A stretch of 64,000 nt of DNA from Subsaximicrobium wynnwilliamsii (GCF_007997225.1 NZ_VORM01000026.1:1-64000); one strand, 5' to 3'; positions 45,366-55,288 are shown, counted from the first letter of the stretch. The notes: generated by a model from the letters alone, not told the origin. Made by a program: numbers and translations.

Positions 45366-45953
45366 TTAGCTGAATATTGATTTTAAAAGAAGACGCAAAT
45401 CTAAGGAAAAACGATAAGTCTCCACGTATGCTTTATTGATTTTCACTTTATCAGCCCAAATAACCTCCCGATTATAGACCTCGGGCTGCGCCTGTTGCGC
45501 CAAAAGCTGCGCTTCGTGTTGGTACTTTAAACTGGCAGGCCCTGTAATGCCTGGCTTTACCTTTAAGATCATACGATCTGCACCCTTAAGCGCATCGGCA
45601 AAACCTGGCACATCTGGTCGCGGCCCCACAAAACTCATCTGCCCAAAAAGCACATTGAAAAGCTGTGGCAATTCATCGAGTTTGTACCGTCTTAAAAAAC
45701 GTCCAAAGCTAGAAGCACTGGCATCCAAATCACCCAAGGCGTGCGGCTCCACCCGAAGCGTCCTGATCTTAAACATGCGAAACAAGCGCCCATGCTGCCC
45801 CACCCGTTCCTGCGCAAACCATCCAAAACATCGTGTATCCACAGTCGCCAAAACAACCAGCAACACCACAGGAATCACCAAAAAAGGAAGCAATGCAAAG
45901 CCCAGCAGCAAGTCAAACCCGCGCTTAACTAACAACTGTTTGGAATTGATCAT
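45366..45953 (-). CDS. Short bacterial sugar transferase (PglC-like initiating transferase)
   Basis: The 195-residue protein is the minimal form of the bacterial sugar transferase family. It has one N-terminal membrane segment (about residues 13-38, [20 protein letters not shown]), then [38 protein letters not shown] with the catalytic D-E pair, and [15 protein letters not shown]. It would load a sugar-1-phosphate on undecaprenyl phosphate. A second, long initiating transferase is at 6768-8162. The gene is cut off from wzc by a 2.6-kb word-repeat tract. Confidence 0.9.
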   Translation of the reverse strand: MINSKQLLVKRGFDLLLGFALLPFLVIPVVLLVVLATVDTRCFGWFAQERVGQHGRLFRMFKIRTLRVEPHALGDLDASASSFGRFLRRYKLDELPQLFNVLFGQMSFVGPRPDVPGFADALKGADRMILKVKPGITGPASLKYQHEAQLLAQQAQPEVYNREVIWADKVKINKAYVETYRFSLDLRLLLKSIFS

Positions 45954-46079
45954 CTGGAATCACATGTTTATAATTAAAGCGCTGTTTCAACCAAGCGCAA
46001 TGGGTAAATGTATTAAAAAAAGAAGATACTTTTCCCTAATGAAGTTAAGCAGTAACTTTTGGAATTTGGAGTAACCAAT

Positions 46080-48704
46080 TCATCAACATGAGTTATTACA
46101 CAGAGATCCACGGAGATTGCACAGAGATGCACAGAGAACAACGTACTTTATGACGCGTCGAATCAACAACAAACACCCACCAGCTCAAATAAAAGGGAGA
46201 AAAGTCCCCTTTGAGAATTTAGGGGACAACAATCAACTTTGCGCCTCCGCGCCCCTACCTACCGGCAGGCAGGTTTGCGAGAGAAATAGCATCATAAAAA
46301 CGACCACCGCCAATCGCAAGTCACAATCAAGTCTATTTTCTATATTCTATAAGCGCAGCGGTCTATCCTCTATGTTTCTACCCTCTAAACAACTCCCGAG
46401 CCATGAGCTTTGAGTCGTGAGCTTTGAGTTGTGAGCTGTTGGAGCGAATTTAATATAACAATCCCAACAAAAAACATCAATCGTAACAAGTCCTGAGTGA
46501 GCTGTGAGCTGTGAGACGTGAGCTTTGAGCTGTTGGCTGTTGGCTGTTGGCTGTTGGTGCGAATTTAATATAACAATCCCAGCACAAAAATCAATCGTAA
46601 CAAGTCCTAAGTCAAACAGTCTTACGTCCTAAGTCTATTTTCTATATTCTATAAGCGCAGCGGTCTATCCTCTATGTTTCTACCCTCTAAACAACTCCCG
46701 AGCCATGAGCTTTGAGACGTGAGCTTTGAGCTGTTGGCTGTTGGCCGCTAGAGCGAACCAAAAACAACAATCCCAGCACAAAGATCAATCGTAACAAGTC
46801 CTGAGTGAGCTGTGAGCTGTGAGACGTGAGACGTGAGACGTGAGCTTTGAGCTGTTGGCTGTTGGCTGTTGGCTGTTGGCTGTTGGCTGTTGGTGCGAAT
46901 TTAATATAACAATCCCAGCACAAAAATCAATCGTAACAAGTCCTGAGTGAGCTGTGAGACGTGAGCTTTGAGTTTTGAGCTGTTGGCATTTAGAGCGAAC
47001 CAAAAACAACAATCTCAACACAAAGATCAATCGTAACAAGTCCTGAGTGAGCTGTGAGCTGTGAGACGTGAGCTTTGAGTTGTGAGCTGTTGGAGCGAAT
47101 TTGCAATAAACAATCCCAACAAAAAACATCAATCGTAACAAGTCCTAAGTCAAACAGTCTTACGTCCTAAGTCTATTTTCTACCCTCTAACCTCTAGCCT
47201 CCAAACTATCCCAACACAAATATCAATCGTAACAAGTCCTAAGTCAAACAGTCTTACGTCTTAGGTCAAACACTCCAAAGCCCAAAAAGACCTACTACCC
47301 AAAACCTACCACCTACAACCCACAACCGAGAACAGAGAACAGAGAACCGAAAACCCCTCTCCAGCTCCTCGTTTAGTCACAATCAAGTCTATTTTCTATA
47401 TTCTATAAGCGCAGCGGTCTATCCTCTATGTTTCTACCCTCTAACAATCCCCGAGCCATGAGCTTTGAGTCGTGAGCTTTGAGTTGTGAGCTGTTGGAGC
47501 GAATTTAATATAACAATCCCAACAAAAAACATCAATCGTAACAAGTCCTGAGTGAGCTGTGAGCTGTGAGACGTGAGCTTTGAGCTGTTGGCTGTTGGCT
47601 GTTGTCTGTTATCCGTTATCCGTTAAAATTAAGGAAAATTGAGACCATGACTGAGAACTTATGTTAGCTGTGAGACGTGAGTTGTGAGTTGTGAGCTGTT
47701 GTCTGTTGTCTGTTGTCTGTTGTCTGTTAAAATTAAGGAAAATTGAGATCATGACTGAGAACTTATGTTAGCTGTGAGAAGTGGCGATGAGCTGTTAGTT
47801 TTGAGCTTTGAGTTTTGAGCTGTTGGAGCGAATTTACAATAAACAATCCCAACAAAAAACATCAATCGTAACAAGTCCTAAGTCAAACAGTCTTACGTCC
47901 TAAGTCTATTTTCTACCCTCTAACCTCTAGCCTCCAAACTATCCCAACACAAAAATCAATCGTAACAAGTCCTGAGTGAGACGTGAGCTGTGAGACGTGA
48001 GCTTTGAGCTGTTGGCTGTTGGCTGTTGGTGCGAATTTAATATAACAATCCCAGCACAAAAATCAATCGTAACAAGTCCTAAGTCAAACAGTCTTACGTC
48101 TTAGGTCAAACACTCTAAAGCCCAAAAAGACCTACTACCTACAACCCACAACCAAGAACCGAGAACCGAGAACCGAGAACCGACAACCCCACTTCAGCTC
48201 CTCGTTTAGTCACAATCAAGTCTATTTTCTATATTCTATAAGCGCAGCGGTCTATCCTCTATGTTTCCACCCTCTAACAATCCCCGAGCCGTGAGCTTTG
48301 AGTCGTGAGCTTTGAGCTGTGAGCTGTTGTCTGTTGTCTGTTATTCGTTATCCGTTAAAATTAAGGAAAATTGAGACCATGACTGAGAACTTATGTTAGC
48401 TGTGAGACGTGAGTTGTGAGTTGTGAGCTGTTGTCTGTTGTCTGTTGTCTGTTGTCTGTTAAAATTAAGGAAAATTGAGATCATGACTGAGAACTTATGT
48501 TAGCTGTGAGAAGTGGCGATGAGCTGTTAGTTTTGAGCTTTGAGTTTTGAGCTGTTGGAGCGAATTTACAATAAACAATCCCAACAAAAAACATCAATCG
48601 TAACAAGTCCTAAGTCAAACAGTCTTACGTCTTACGTCTTAGGTCAAACACTCCAAAGCCCAAAAAGACCTACTACCCAAAACCCACAACAGAGAACAGA
48701 GAAC
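46080..48704. repeat. Word-repeat tract 2, inside the capsule operon
   Basis: About 2.6 kb without a gene, between wzc and the short sugar transferase. It starts with CACAGAGATCCACGGAG words (46098-46135), then repeats several blocks: GTGAGCTGTGAGACGTGAG and TGAGCTGTTGGCTGTTGG words, GCGAATTTAATATAACAATCC, ATCAATCGTAACAAGTCCT (about 12 times, such as near 46480, 46583, 46786, 47030, 47531 and 48595), AAGTCAAACAGTCTTACGTC, and TATTCTATAAGCGCAGCGG. The anchor TCACAATCAAGTCTA occurs near 46321, 47376 and 48211, linking it to tract 1. A segment of about 840 bp around 47340-47900 recurs around 48180-48640. Confidence 0.9.
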
Positions 48705-51197
48705 CTACCCCCCCGTCTGATTAATAAACTTCCTAAACTTCCCCCACAACGATTTCTTGCGGTTACTTTCGTGATACGCGTTTCCATAGACGCCATATCC
48801 ATAGCCGTAACCATAGCCATAACCATAGCCATAGCCATAATTATGATTGGTTTTATGCTTGTAGAAGTTGAGCACGAAGCTAATATTTTTGACCTCTCCT
48901 ATGCGGTATTTGGCGTTGATCAAAGACAACATGCCTTTTTTGGTATAATCCAGGCGCACCATAAAGATGGTGGCATCGGCGTATTGGGTCAGTTCAAGCG
49001 CATCGGTCACCAAGCCCATGGGCGGGGTGTCCAATATTATCATATCGTATTGCTGACGCAGCTCTGCAATCAAATGCTTCAGTTGATCAGACATCAATAA
49101 TTCCGAAGGGTTTGGAGGTACCGGCCCTGAGGGAATCACATCCAGATTCGCAATTTGCGAGTCGCTTCTAATCTCTTCAAATGTGCTCTCACCAATGAGA
49201 TAATTAACCATCCCACGATCGTTTGTCATCCCGAAATCGCCAAAGATCTTGGGCTTACGTAAATCCAAGCCCAGCAGAATGGTTTTTTTGCCAGACAGCG
49301 CGTACACCGTGGCAATATTGATGGAGGTAAAGGTTTTTCCCTCGCCACTAACCGAAGAGGTCACCATAAGCGTTTTTCCAACGCCTTCCTTGCCTTGCTT
49401 CTTATAGAGAAATTGCAGGCTCGAACGGATGGACCGGAAGGATTCTGCCACTGCCGACTTCGGCTTTTCAAACACCACCAGGTTATTCTTGTAATTGTAC
49501 TTACCAATCAGCCCGAGTATGGGGATGTTGGATAAGCGCTGGATCTCATCAGAGCCATGAATGGTATTGTCTAACAGGAACACTACAAAAATGAGAAACA
49601 TGGGACTGAAGAACCCCAGCATGAGTGCCATCATGTAATTGAGACTGTGGTTGGGGCCAATACGACCGCCACCAATATCCTTGGCCTCGTCTATGGTACT
49701 GATGTCTGATACGTTAGCAGCCTTTACAATGGCGGCCTCGCCACGTTTGGTCAAATAAATATTATAGGCCTCTTGGCTAATATCCATCTTGCGTTGGATC
49801 TTGAGGAACTGCTGCTGGTCTTCGGGCATCTCACCAAGTTCGGACTCTAACCTGGCGATATTATTGTTGATGGTATTGAGATTGATCCCAATGGTTTGTT
49901 GGGTGGTACTGATGGTCTCCAACAATACATTTTTCTCGGCATCGATTTGCCTGTCAATATCCTTGAATATCAAATTGCCTTCTTGCACCGTATATTCCTT
50001 GGATTGGCGCTCAATGGACAAGGCCGTGATCTTCATAACACTGGATAGAATGTTGGTCTCTTCAATCCCTACGGAAGAAGGGGCAGCAATCTTGGTGTAA
50101 TCGGTTTTGGTACGTAAGTAGTTTTCCAGCGAATTGAGATAGCTGAGTTTGGCTTTTTCGGCTTCCTTACTCAAATCGAAGGCACGCAACTTGTCGGAAA
50201 TCATGCCCATTTCCGCAGTAATATCGAAGAGCTTATTTTCAGTACGAAATTGGTTCATTTCCGTGGTCACATCCTTGAGGTTATCATTGACCGCATTCAA
50301 ACTACTATCAATAAACTTGATGGTGTTGGTGGCATAGAGGTTTTTGCGTTCCAGTTCTGTCCTGCTCAAGATCGCCGAGGTGGCATTGAGATAATCCACG
50401 ATCTTGGCCTTATTGCTTCCCGCCAGACTCAGTACTAAAACCGCAGAGGCATTTCCCGCAGAAGCAGCAATGGCAACATCATTTTGATATTTATTGACGA
50501 CGGAATCATAATTGAGAAAGTTTACGTAATACACCTCACCCTTAGCAACCGAACTGCCTTCGCGAGCCTTTATGGTCGCGTTAAAGAACGGAAGATTGAT
50601 GGTTTCACCAAAGGAAAAACGCTTGCTGAAAGGCCCTAGCGCCACCTTCCCGCTCATCTTTTCCTTAGAGCCATAAGATTGCAACTGAATGCCTTCAGAT
50701 TCAAACTCCATAAAGACCTCAAATTGATTCTCCCCCAAAAACCGAATCCCAATAGGCTGGCCCAAGAGCTGCCCTTTGGTTTGATCCAAACTAACCACAA
50801 AAGGCGCATTTTTATAGATGTCCTCCAAGCGGTATTTGCCTTCCTTGAGATAGTTCATGTAATATTGAAGCGAATCCACCACCAGCTCATTATGCGTTCT
50901 CGTTTTAACCGTGGTCATGACTTTCCCCGTCTTTCCAGAAACGCCTCCCCAGTTGAAGGAAATACTGGTATTGGCGGTAAAGAATGGGTTTTGCTCGCTT
51001 TCTACGGAAATAAGGGAACTCAGCTTATAAACATTGGGCTTTCGCACATTGATGAGGTAAGCGATAATCAAAGCCACCCCAATGCAAACCAAAACGAACT
51101 TCCATAAGTTCAACACCTTGAACAAATAGCCCCTAAAATCGAAGGTGGTGCCACTTGGTTCAGATTGTTCCCTGTCTTGATAATCGAATTCTGACAT
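48705..51197 (-). CDS. wzc: Polysaccharide co-polymerase / tyrosine autokinase
   Basis: It sets chain length and couples export with Wza in the inner membrane. The 830-residue protein has a helix at about residues 34-52, a large periplasmic coiled-coil part (about 60-510), a second helix near 520-545 and a cytoplasmic BY-kinase domain with Walker A in SSVSGEGKTFTSI, Walker A' in LLGLDLRKPKIFGD and Walker B in MIILDTPPMG. The tail has eight alternating Tyr-Gly pairs followed by VYGNAY, the autophosphorylated tyrosine cluster; it is encoded by a hexamer repeat at 48784-48842. It follows wza by 16 bp. Confidence 0.94.
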   Translation of the reverse strand: MSEFDYQDREQSEPSGTTFDFRGYLFKVLNLWKFVLVCIGVALIIAYLINVRKPNVYKLSSLISVESEQNPFFTANTSISFNWGGVSGKTGKVMTTVKTRTHNELVVDSLQYYMNYLKEGKYRLEDIYKNAPFVVSLDQTKGQLLGQPIGIRFLGENQFEVFMEFESEGIQLQSYGSKEKMSGKVALGPFSKRFSFGETINLPFFNATIKAREGSSVAKGEVYYVNFLNYDSVVNKYQNDVAIAASAGNASAVLVLSLAGSNKAKIVDYLNATSAILSRTELERKNLYATNTIKFIDSSLNAVNDNLKDVTTEMNQFRTENKLFDITAEMGMISDKLRAFDLSKEAEKAKLSYLNSLENYLRTKTDYTKIAAPSSVGIEETNILSSVMKITALSIERQSKEYTVQEGNLIFKDIDRQIDAEKNVLLETISTTQQTIGINLNTINNNIARLESELGEMPEDQQQFLKIQRKMDISQEAYNIYLTKRGEAAIVKAANVSDISTIDEAKDIGGGRIGPNHSLNYMMALMLGFFSPMFLIFVVFLLDNTIHGSDEIQRLSNIPILGLIGKYNYKNNLVVFEKPKSAVAESFRSIRSSLQFLYKKQGKEGVGKTLMVTSSVSGEGKTFTSINIATVYALSGKKTILLGLDLRKPKIFGDFGMTNDRGMVNYLIGESTFEEIRSDSQIANLDVIPSGPVPPNPSELLMSDQLKHLIAELRQQYDMIILDTPPMGLVTDALELTQYADATIFMVRLDYTKKGMLSLINAKYRIGEVKNISFVLNFYKHKTNHNYGYGYGYGYGYGYGYGVYGNAYHESNRKKSLWGKFRKFINQTGG
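48784..48842 (-). repeat. Hexamer repeat coding the Tyr-Gly tail of Wzc
   Basis: On the plus strand the repeat reads as CCATAG / CCATAA / CCGTAA hexamers, about nine to ten in a row, that code for alternating Tyr and Gly on the minus strand. Codon use mixes, so the repeat is somewhat degenerate. Changes in hexamer number would keep the frame and change the number of tyrosines. Confidence 0.8.
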
Positions 51198-51213
51198 GCT
51201 AATTGATTTCTAT

Positions 51214-52008
51214 TTAAATACGATCGATGAGTAATATGGTGGTGGTTACCAAAGACAAAATACCTACAATGGTAGCCAGCGATTCACGACCTGTGGTGCC
51301 CGTACCGTAGGTTTTCTGCTTTAGGGGCATCACGTAAATCATATCATTGGGTTGTATGTAATAATAAGGCGACTGCATCACATTGACATCGGTAAGATCC
51401 AGTTCATGAATCTTCTGCCCTTGCGGATACTGCCTAATGATCTTCACTTCTTTTCGGTTTCCCGTTATTGGAATTTCGCCCACATTGGCGATGGCCTCAT
51501 AGATGTTGACCCGCTCCATAAACAAGACCGTACTCCCAGGACTGCCAACTTCTCCAAATGCCGTGTAGCGCAAGCCTGCCAATTTTACCGTGATAAAAAT
51601 ATTGGCGGTTTCCTTAAACTGTTCTTCCAGCAATTTGTCCTTGATTCTGGTCTCAATGGCTTCCGTAGTAAAGCCCAAAACGTTCATATCACCAAGCTCA
51701 GGGATTCTAATGTTGCCGTGCACATCTACTGTAAAGCCATCAAAATAAGCGCGTTCCGAAGCACTGGCATTCATACTGCCCTCACCAATAGGGTTAAATA
51801 TGGTCACATCATCCTGATCCAACACTTTGATACGTATGTTCAAAATGTCATTGATTTGAATGCGATATGGCTTTTGTTGCTCCACCATAACTTGCATCGA
51901 ATCTGTGGCAGTGGATTTATTTTGGAGATATACAATATCTTTATGAGGAATACAGGACGTGGATAGCACACACAGTACCAGCCCCGTAAGCAATAATAAT
52001 CTTTTCAT
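51214..52008 (-). CDS. wza: Polysaccharide export outer-membrane lipoprotein
   Basis: It forms the outer-membrane exit for the glycan. From the chosen ATG the protein has 264 residues, a lipoprotein signal (MKRLLLLTGLVLCVLSTSC, with C19 as the lipid-bearing residue), a Poly_export domain with YRIQINDILNIRIKVLDQDD, an SLBB-type domain with AFGEVGSPGSTVLFMERVNI, and a C-terminal hydrophobic helix (about 240-260). I rejected the longer frame from 52059 because it starts inside the promoter and buries the lipobox. It is the first gene of the capsule operon. Confidence 0.93.
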   Translation of the reverse strand: MKRLLLLTGLVLCVLSTSCIPHKDIVYLQNKSTATDSMQVMVEQQKPYRIQINDILNIRIKVLDQDDVTIFNPIGEGSMNASASERAYFDGFTVDVHGNIRIPELGDMNVLGFTTEAIETRIKDKLLEEQFKETANIFITVKLAGLRYTAFGEVGSPGSTVLFMERVNIYEAIANVGEIPITGNRKEVKIIRQYPQGQKIHELDLTDVNVMQSPYYYIQPNDMIYVMPLKQKTYGTGTTGRESLATIVGILSLVTTTILLIDRI

Positions 52009-52030
52009 AGCAAAAATGCTTGTTGCGCCA

Positions 52031-52060
52031 CAAATATAGCCTATCACCACCAATATCAAA
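52031..52060 (-). promoter_or_regulatory. Capsule operon promoter upstream of wza
   Basis: On the minus strand a -33 TTTG (plus-strand CAAA at 52057-52060) and a -7 TATATTTG (plus-strand CAAATATA at 52031-52038) are separated by 18 bp, close to the ideal Bacteroidota sigma-factor site. Transcription should start near 52026, leaving a short leader of about 18 bases ahead of the wza ATG at 52008. Confidence 0.78.
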
Positions 52061-52084
52061 ATTATTCGCCGCTTTTTTGGAACA

Positions 52085-52880
52085 GGCGGGTGTGAGTTGT
52101 GAGTTTGGGATTAGGTTGTAGGTAGTAGGTTGTGGGATTAGGGATTAGGGATTAGGGATTAGGGATTAGGTAGTAGGTTGTGGATTTGGAGTTTGGGGTT
52201 TGGGGTTTGGGGTTTGGGGTAGTGGGTAGTTGGTAGTGGGCAGTGGGTTTGGGATTTGGGGTTAGGGATTAGGTAGTAGGTTGTGGGTAGTGGGTTTTGG
52301 GATTAGGGATTTGGGATTTGCCCTTTGGTTCAAAAGCCCTCAGCAGTACTTGAATTACTTTTGTCTAGACTCTAGACTCTAGCCTCTAGCTTCTATTTTT
52401 CTTTCATCTTGGCTCATCACTCAGCGCTCATCACTCACAGCTCATGGCAGTACTTGGTCTAGCCTCTAGCCTCTAGCTTCTATTTTGCTTTCATCTTGGC
52501 TCATGGCTCATCGCTCTTAGTTGGTAGTGAGTTTGGAATTTGGAATTTGGCTCAAAAGCCATCAGCAGTACTTGCATCGCCCTTTTGTCTAGATTCTAGA
52601 CTCTAGCCTCTAGCTTCTATTTTGCTTTCATCTTGGCTCATCGCTCATAACTCACAGCTCATGGCAGTACTTGGTCTAGCCTCTAGACTCTAGCCTCTAG
52701 CTTCTATTTTGCTTTCATCTTGGCTCATGGCTCATCACTCATCACTCATGACTCATCGCTCATCACTCACAGCTCATGGCAGTACTTGAATTACTTTTGT
52801 CTAGCCTCTAGACTCTAGCCTCTAGCTTCTATTTTGCTTTCATCTTAATACTTTGTACTTGGTACTTAGTACTAAATTCT
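52085..52880. repeat. Word-repeat tract 3, between wza and the ABC-F gene
   Basis: The first part (52085-52330) is G-rich on the plus strand: GGGATTA, TTTGGGG and GGTAGTAGGTTGTGG words, the inverted form of the CTAATCCC words of tract 1. The second part (52340-52880) has TCTAGACTCTAGCCTCTAGC words, CATCTTGGCTCATGGCTC and CTCATCACTCACAGCTCATG words (the inverse of the TGAGC words of tract 2) and CAGTACTTG. It holds no gene. Its closing GTACTTGGTACTTAGTACT is near the start of the ABC-F gene. Confidence 0.88.
52134..52219 (+). other. Two adjacent G-quadruplex motifs
   Basis: GGG runs at 52134, 52141, 52148, 52155 and 52162 are each separated by ATTA; then GGGG runs at 52195, 52202, 52209 and 52216 are each separated by TTT. 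Both fit the canonical G-quadruplex pattern with loops of 3-4 bases. They lie 74-190 bp beyond the -33 box of the wza promoter, on the strand that is template for wza. Confidence 0.8.
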
Positions 52881-52928
52881 CAACGCTCCTAGCAAAAATA
52901 TACCGACATTTGCAAAAAATTTAGCACC

Positions 52929-54797
52929 TTGAACTACATCAACGTTGAGAGCATCTCAAAATCATACGGAGAACTGGAATTGTTTTCCAATCTTTCCTTT
53001 AGCATCCATAAAGACGATAAAATAGCCTTTGTCGCAAAAAACGGGAGCGGAAAAACATCCATCTTAAACATCCTCTCTGGAGCAGATGTGCCAGATGATG
53101 GGCAAATCGTGATCCGTAATGGCATCCGGTTGGCATTTTTGTCCCAAAATCCGGAGTTTGAACCCGAATTGACCATTGAACAAGCCATTTTCAATTCAGA
53201 CTTACCGGTCTTGAAGATTATTGAGAACTACGAAAAGGCACTGCAAAACCCCGAAAATGCCGACGCCTATCAAAAGGCATTCGAGCAAATGGACATGAAC
53301 AATGCCTGGGAATTCGAGACACAGATTAAGCAAATCCTGTTTCAACTGAAACTGGATGACCTCAGCCAAACAATCAAGACCATGTCTGGCGGACAAGTAA
53401 AACGACTCGCTTTGGCACACGCACTCATTATCAATCCCGATGTGTTGATTCTCGATGAGCCTACCAACCACTTGGATCTTGAGATGATCGAGTGGCTAGA
53501 GCAATACTTCGCCAAAGCCCAGTTTACCTTATTCATGGTGACGCACGACCGTTACTTTTTGGAGCGGGTTTGCAATGAAATCATTGAATTGGACCATGGC
53601 CAATTGTACACCTACAAAGGCAACTACACCTATTATTTAGAAAATAAGGAAACCCGTATCGCCCAAGAAGAGGTGGAAACCGGGAAAGCCAAACAGCTCT
53701 TCAAAAAAGAATTGGACTGGATGCGCCGCCAACCCAAAGCGCGTACCACCAAATCGAAATCCCGTATCGATGATTTTTCCGATATCAAGAAACGCGCCCA
53801 CCAACGCAGAAAAGACCACAACATCGAACTCGAAATCAACATGGAGCGCTTGGGCAGCAAGATTGTGGAGTTCCATAAAGTGTCTAAATCCTTTGAGGAT
53901 AAAGTGATATTAGACAATTTTGAATACACCTTCAAACGCGGCGAGCGCATTGGCATCATCGGTAAAAACGGAACCGGGAAATCCACCTTCCTCAATATGT
54001 TGACCAACAGCGTGCAACCCGATGGTGGCAAAATAGTGATTGGCGAGACGGTAAAGTTTGGGTATTACACCCAAGGAGGCATCAAGATCAAACCGGGTCA
54101 AAAGGTCATTGAGGTCATCAAGGAATTTGGCGAGTTCATCCCATTGACCAAAGGCCGACAAATTAGTGCCAAGCAACTTTTGGAGCGCTTCCTTTTCGAC
54201 GGAAAAAAACAGCACGACTTTGTTGAAAAACTGAGTGGTGGCGAGCAGAAACGCTTGTATTTGTGTACTGTGCTCATCCAAAACCCCAATTTCCTGATTC
54301 TCGATGAGCCAACCAACGATTTGGACATCGTGACCCTGAATGTGCTCGAGGATTTTCTATTGGATTTCCCAGGCTGTTTGTTGGTGGTCTCCCACGACCG
54401 TTACTTTATGGATAAAATCGTGGATCACTTGTTTGTATTCAAAGGTGAAGGTAAAGTCAAGGATTTCCCGGGCAACTATTCCGATTACCGCGAGTATGAG
54501 GATTCAAATGCTTCGGAAGCGCTTTCAGAAACCCAGAACGAATCGGTTTCCGAAGAAAAAGAAGAGCAGAATAAAGCTGAAAAACTATCCTATAACGAAC
54601 AAAAGGAATACAAGAATCTGGAAAGCAAAATCCGCGCTTTGGAATTGGACAAAAAAGAACTGGAAGCGAAGTTTTTAGACAGCAGTCTATCCCAAGACAA
54701 GATCAACGAGCTCTCCAAAAAACTACAGCGCATCATAGACGACATGGCCAAAAAAGAAAAACGCTGGTTTGAATTGGCGGAACGTTTGGGGATTTGA
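52929..54797 (+). CDS. ABC-F family ATPase, Uup-like
   Basis: A soluble twin-ATPase protein of 622 residues, of the ABC-F group that acts on ribosomes. Domain 1 has Walker A in VAKNGSGKTSILN, signature TMSGGQVKRLALAHAL and Walker B in VLILDEPTNHLD; domain 2 has GIIGKNGTGKSTFLN, EKLSGGEQKRLYLCTVL and FLILDEPTNDLD. The linker (about 240-310) is basic with QPKARTTKSKSRIDDF. An acidic stretch and a coiled coil (about 530-620) end the protein, the mark of the Uup branch. The start is TTG at 52929; MNYINVESISKSYGE is the normal N-terminus of the family. Confidence 0.9.
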   Translation: MNYINVESISKSYGELELFSNLSFSIHKDDKIAFVAKNGSGKTSILNILSGADVPDDGQIVIRNGIRLAFLSQNPEFEPELTIEQAIFNSDLPVLKIIENYEKALQNPENADAYQKAFEQMDMNNAWEFETQIKQILFQLKLDDLSQTIKTMSGGQVKRLALAHALIINPDVLILDEPTNHLDLEMIEWLEQYFAKAQFTLFMVTHDRYFLERVCNEIIELDHGQLYTYKGNYTYYLENKETRIAQEEVETGKAKQLFKKELDWMRRQPKARTTKSKSRIDDFSDIKKRAHQRRKDHNIELEINMERLGSKIVEFHKVSKSFEDKVILDNFEYTFKRGERIGIIGKNGTGKSTFLNMLTNSVQPDGGKIVIGETVKFGYYTQGGIKIKPGQKVIEVIKEFGEFIPLTKGRQISAKQLLERFLFDGKKQHDFVEKLSGGEQKRLYLCTVLIQNPNFLILDEPTNDLDIVTLNVLEDFLLDFPGCLLVVSHDRYFMDKIVDHLFVFKGEGKVKDFPGNYSDYREYEDSNASEALSETQNESVSEEKEEQNKAEKLSYNEQKEYKNLESKIRALELDKKELEAKFLDSSLSQDKINELSKKLQRIIDDMAKKEKRWFELAERLGI

Positions 54798-55288
54798 AAG
54801 GGTTGAGTTGAAGACGATCCCGATCCCGATAGCAATCGGGATCAAGTTCAAGTTCAAGTTCAAGTTCAAGTTCGCACGTGTTTCAAATGCTCATCAAAGC
54901 ACTAGATTATTTCAATCCTGTCTGCTTTTATTTCAACGGAAGGTTTCAAGTGCATTGGCTTAAAGACGTCAAGAATTAAAGTTGCCCGAATAATTTTAAA
55001 AGGAACATCAGTACACCAAGATTTGATACCTGCCTCCTTTTCTATTTTCTTTCTAATTTTCTATTGGTTCAAAAAAACCTAAGTTCGAAGTTAAAATTTG
55101 AGTACTTTTCAAGTTCTCCCGATAGCAATCGGGATCAAGTTCAAGTTCAATTTCAATTTCAAGTTCAATTTCGCACATGTAGGTATGATTTTCAAATGCT
55201 TATCGAAGCACTAGATCATTTCAATCCTGAGACGAAGACGATCCCGATAGTTATCGGGAGAAGATGAAGATGAAATGAAATGAAATGA

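Noticed and set aside
46687-47141. Minus-strand open frames with Gln-Pro-Thr-Ala repeats
   Set aside because: By-products of word repeats in tract 2; no unique sequence.
48540-49100. Plus-strand open frame of 186 codons
   Set aside because: Antisense to the end of wzc and to tract 2; wzc has clear kinase motifs on the other strand.
52009-52059. Longer Wza with 17 extra N-terminal residues
   Set aside because: It would start within the -33 box of the promoter and place the lipoprotein signal internally.
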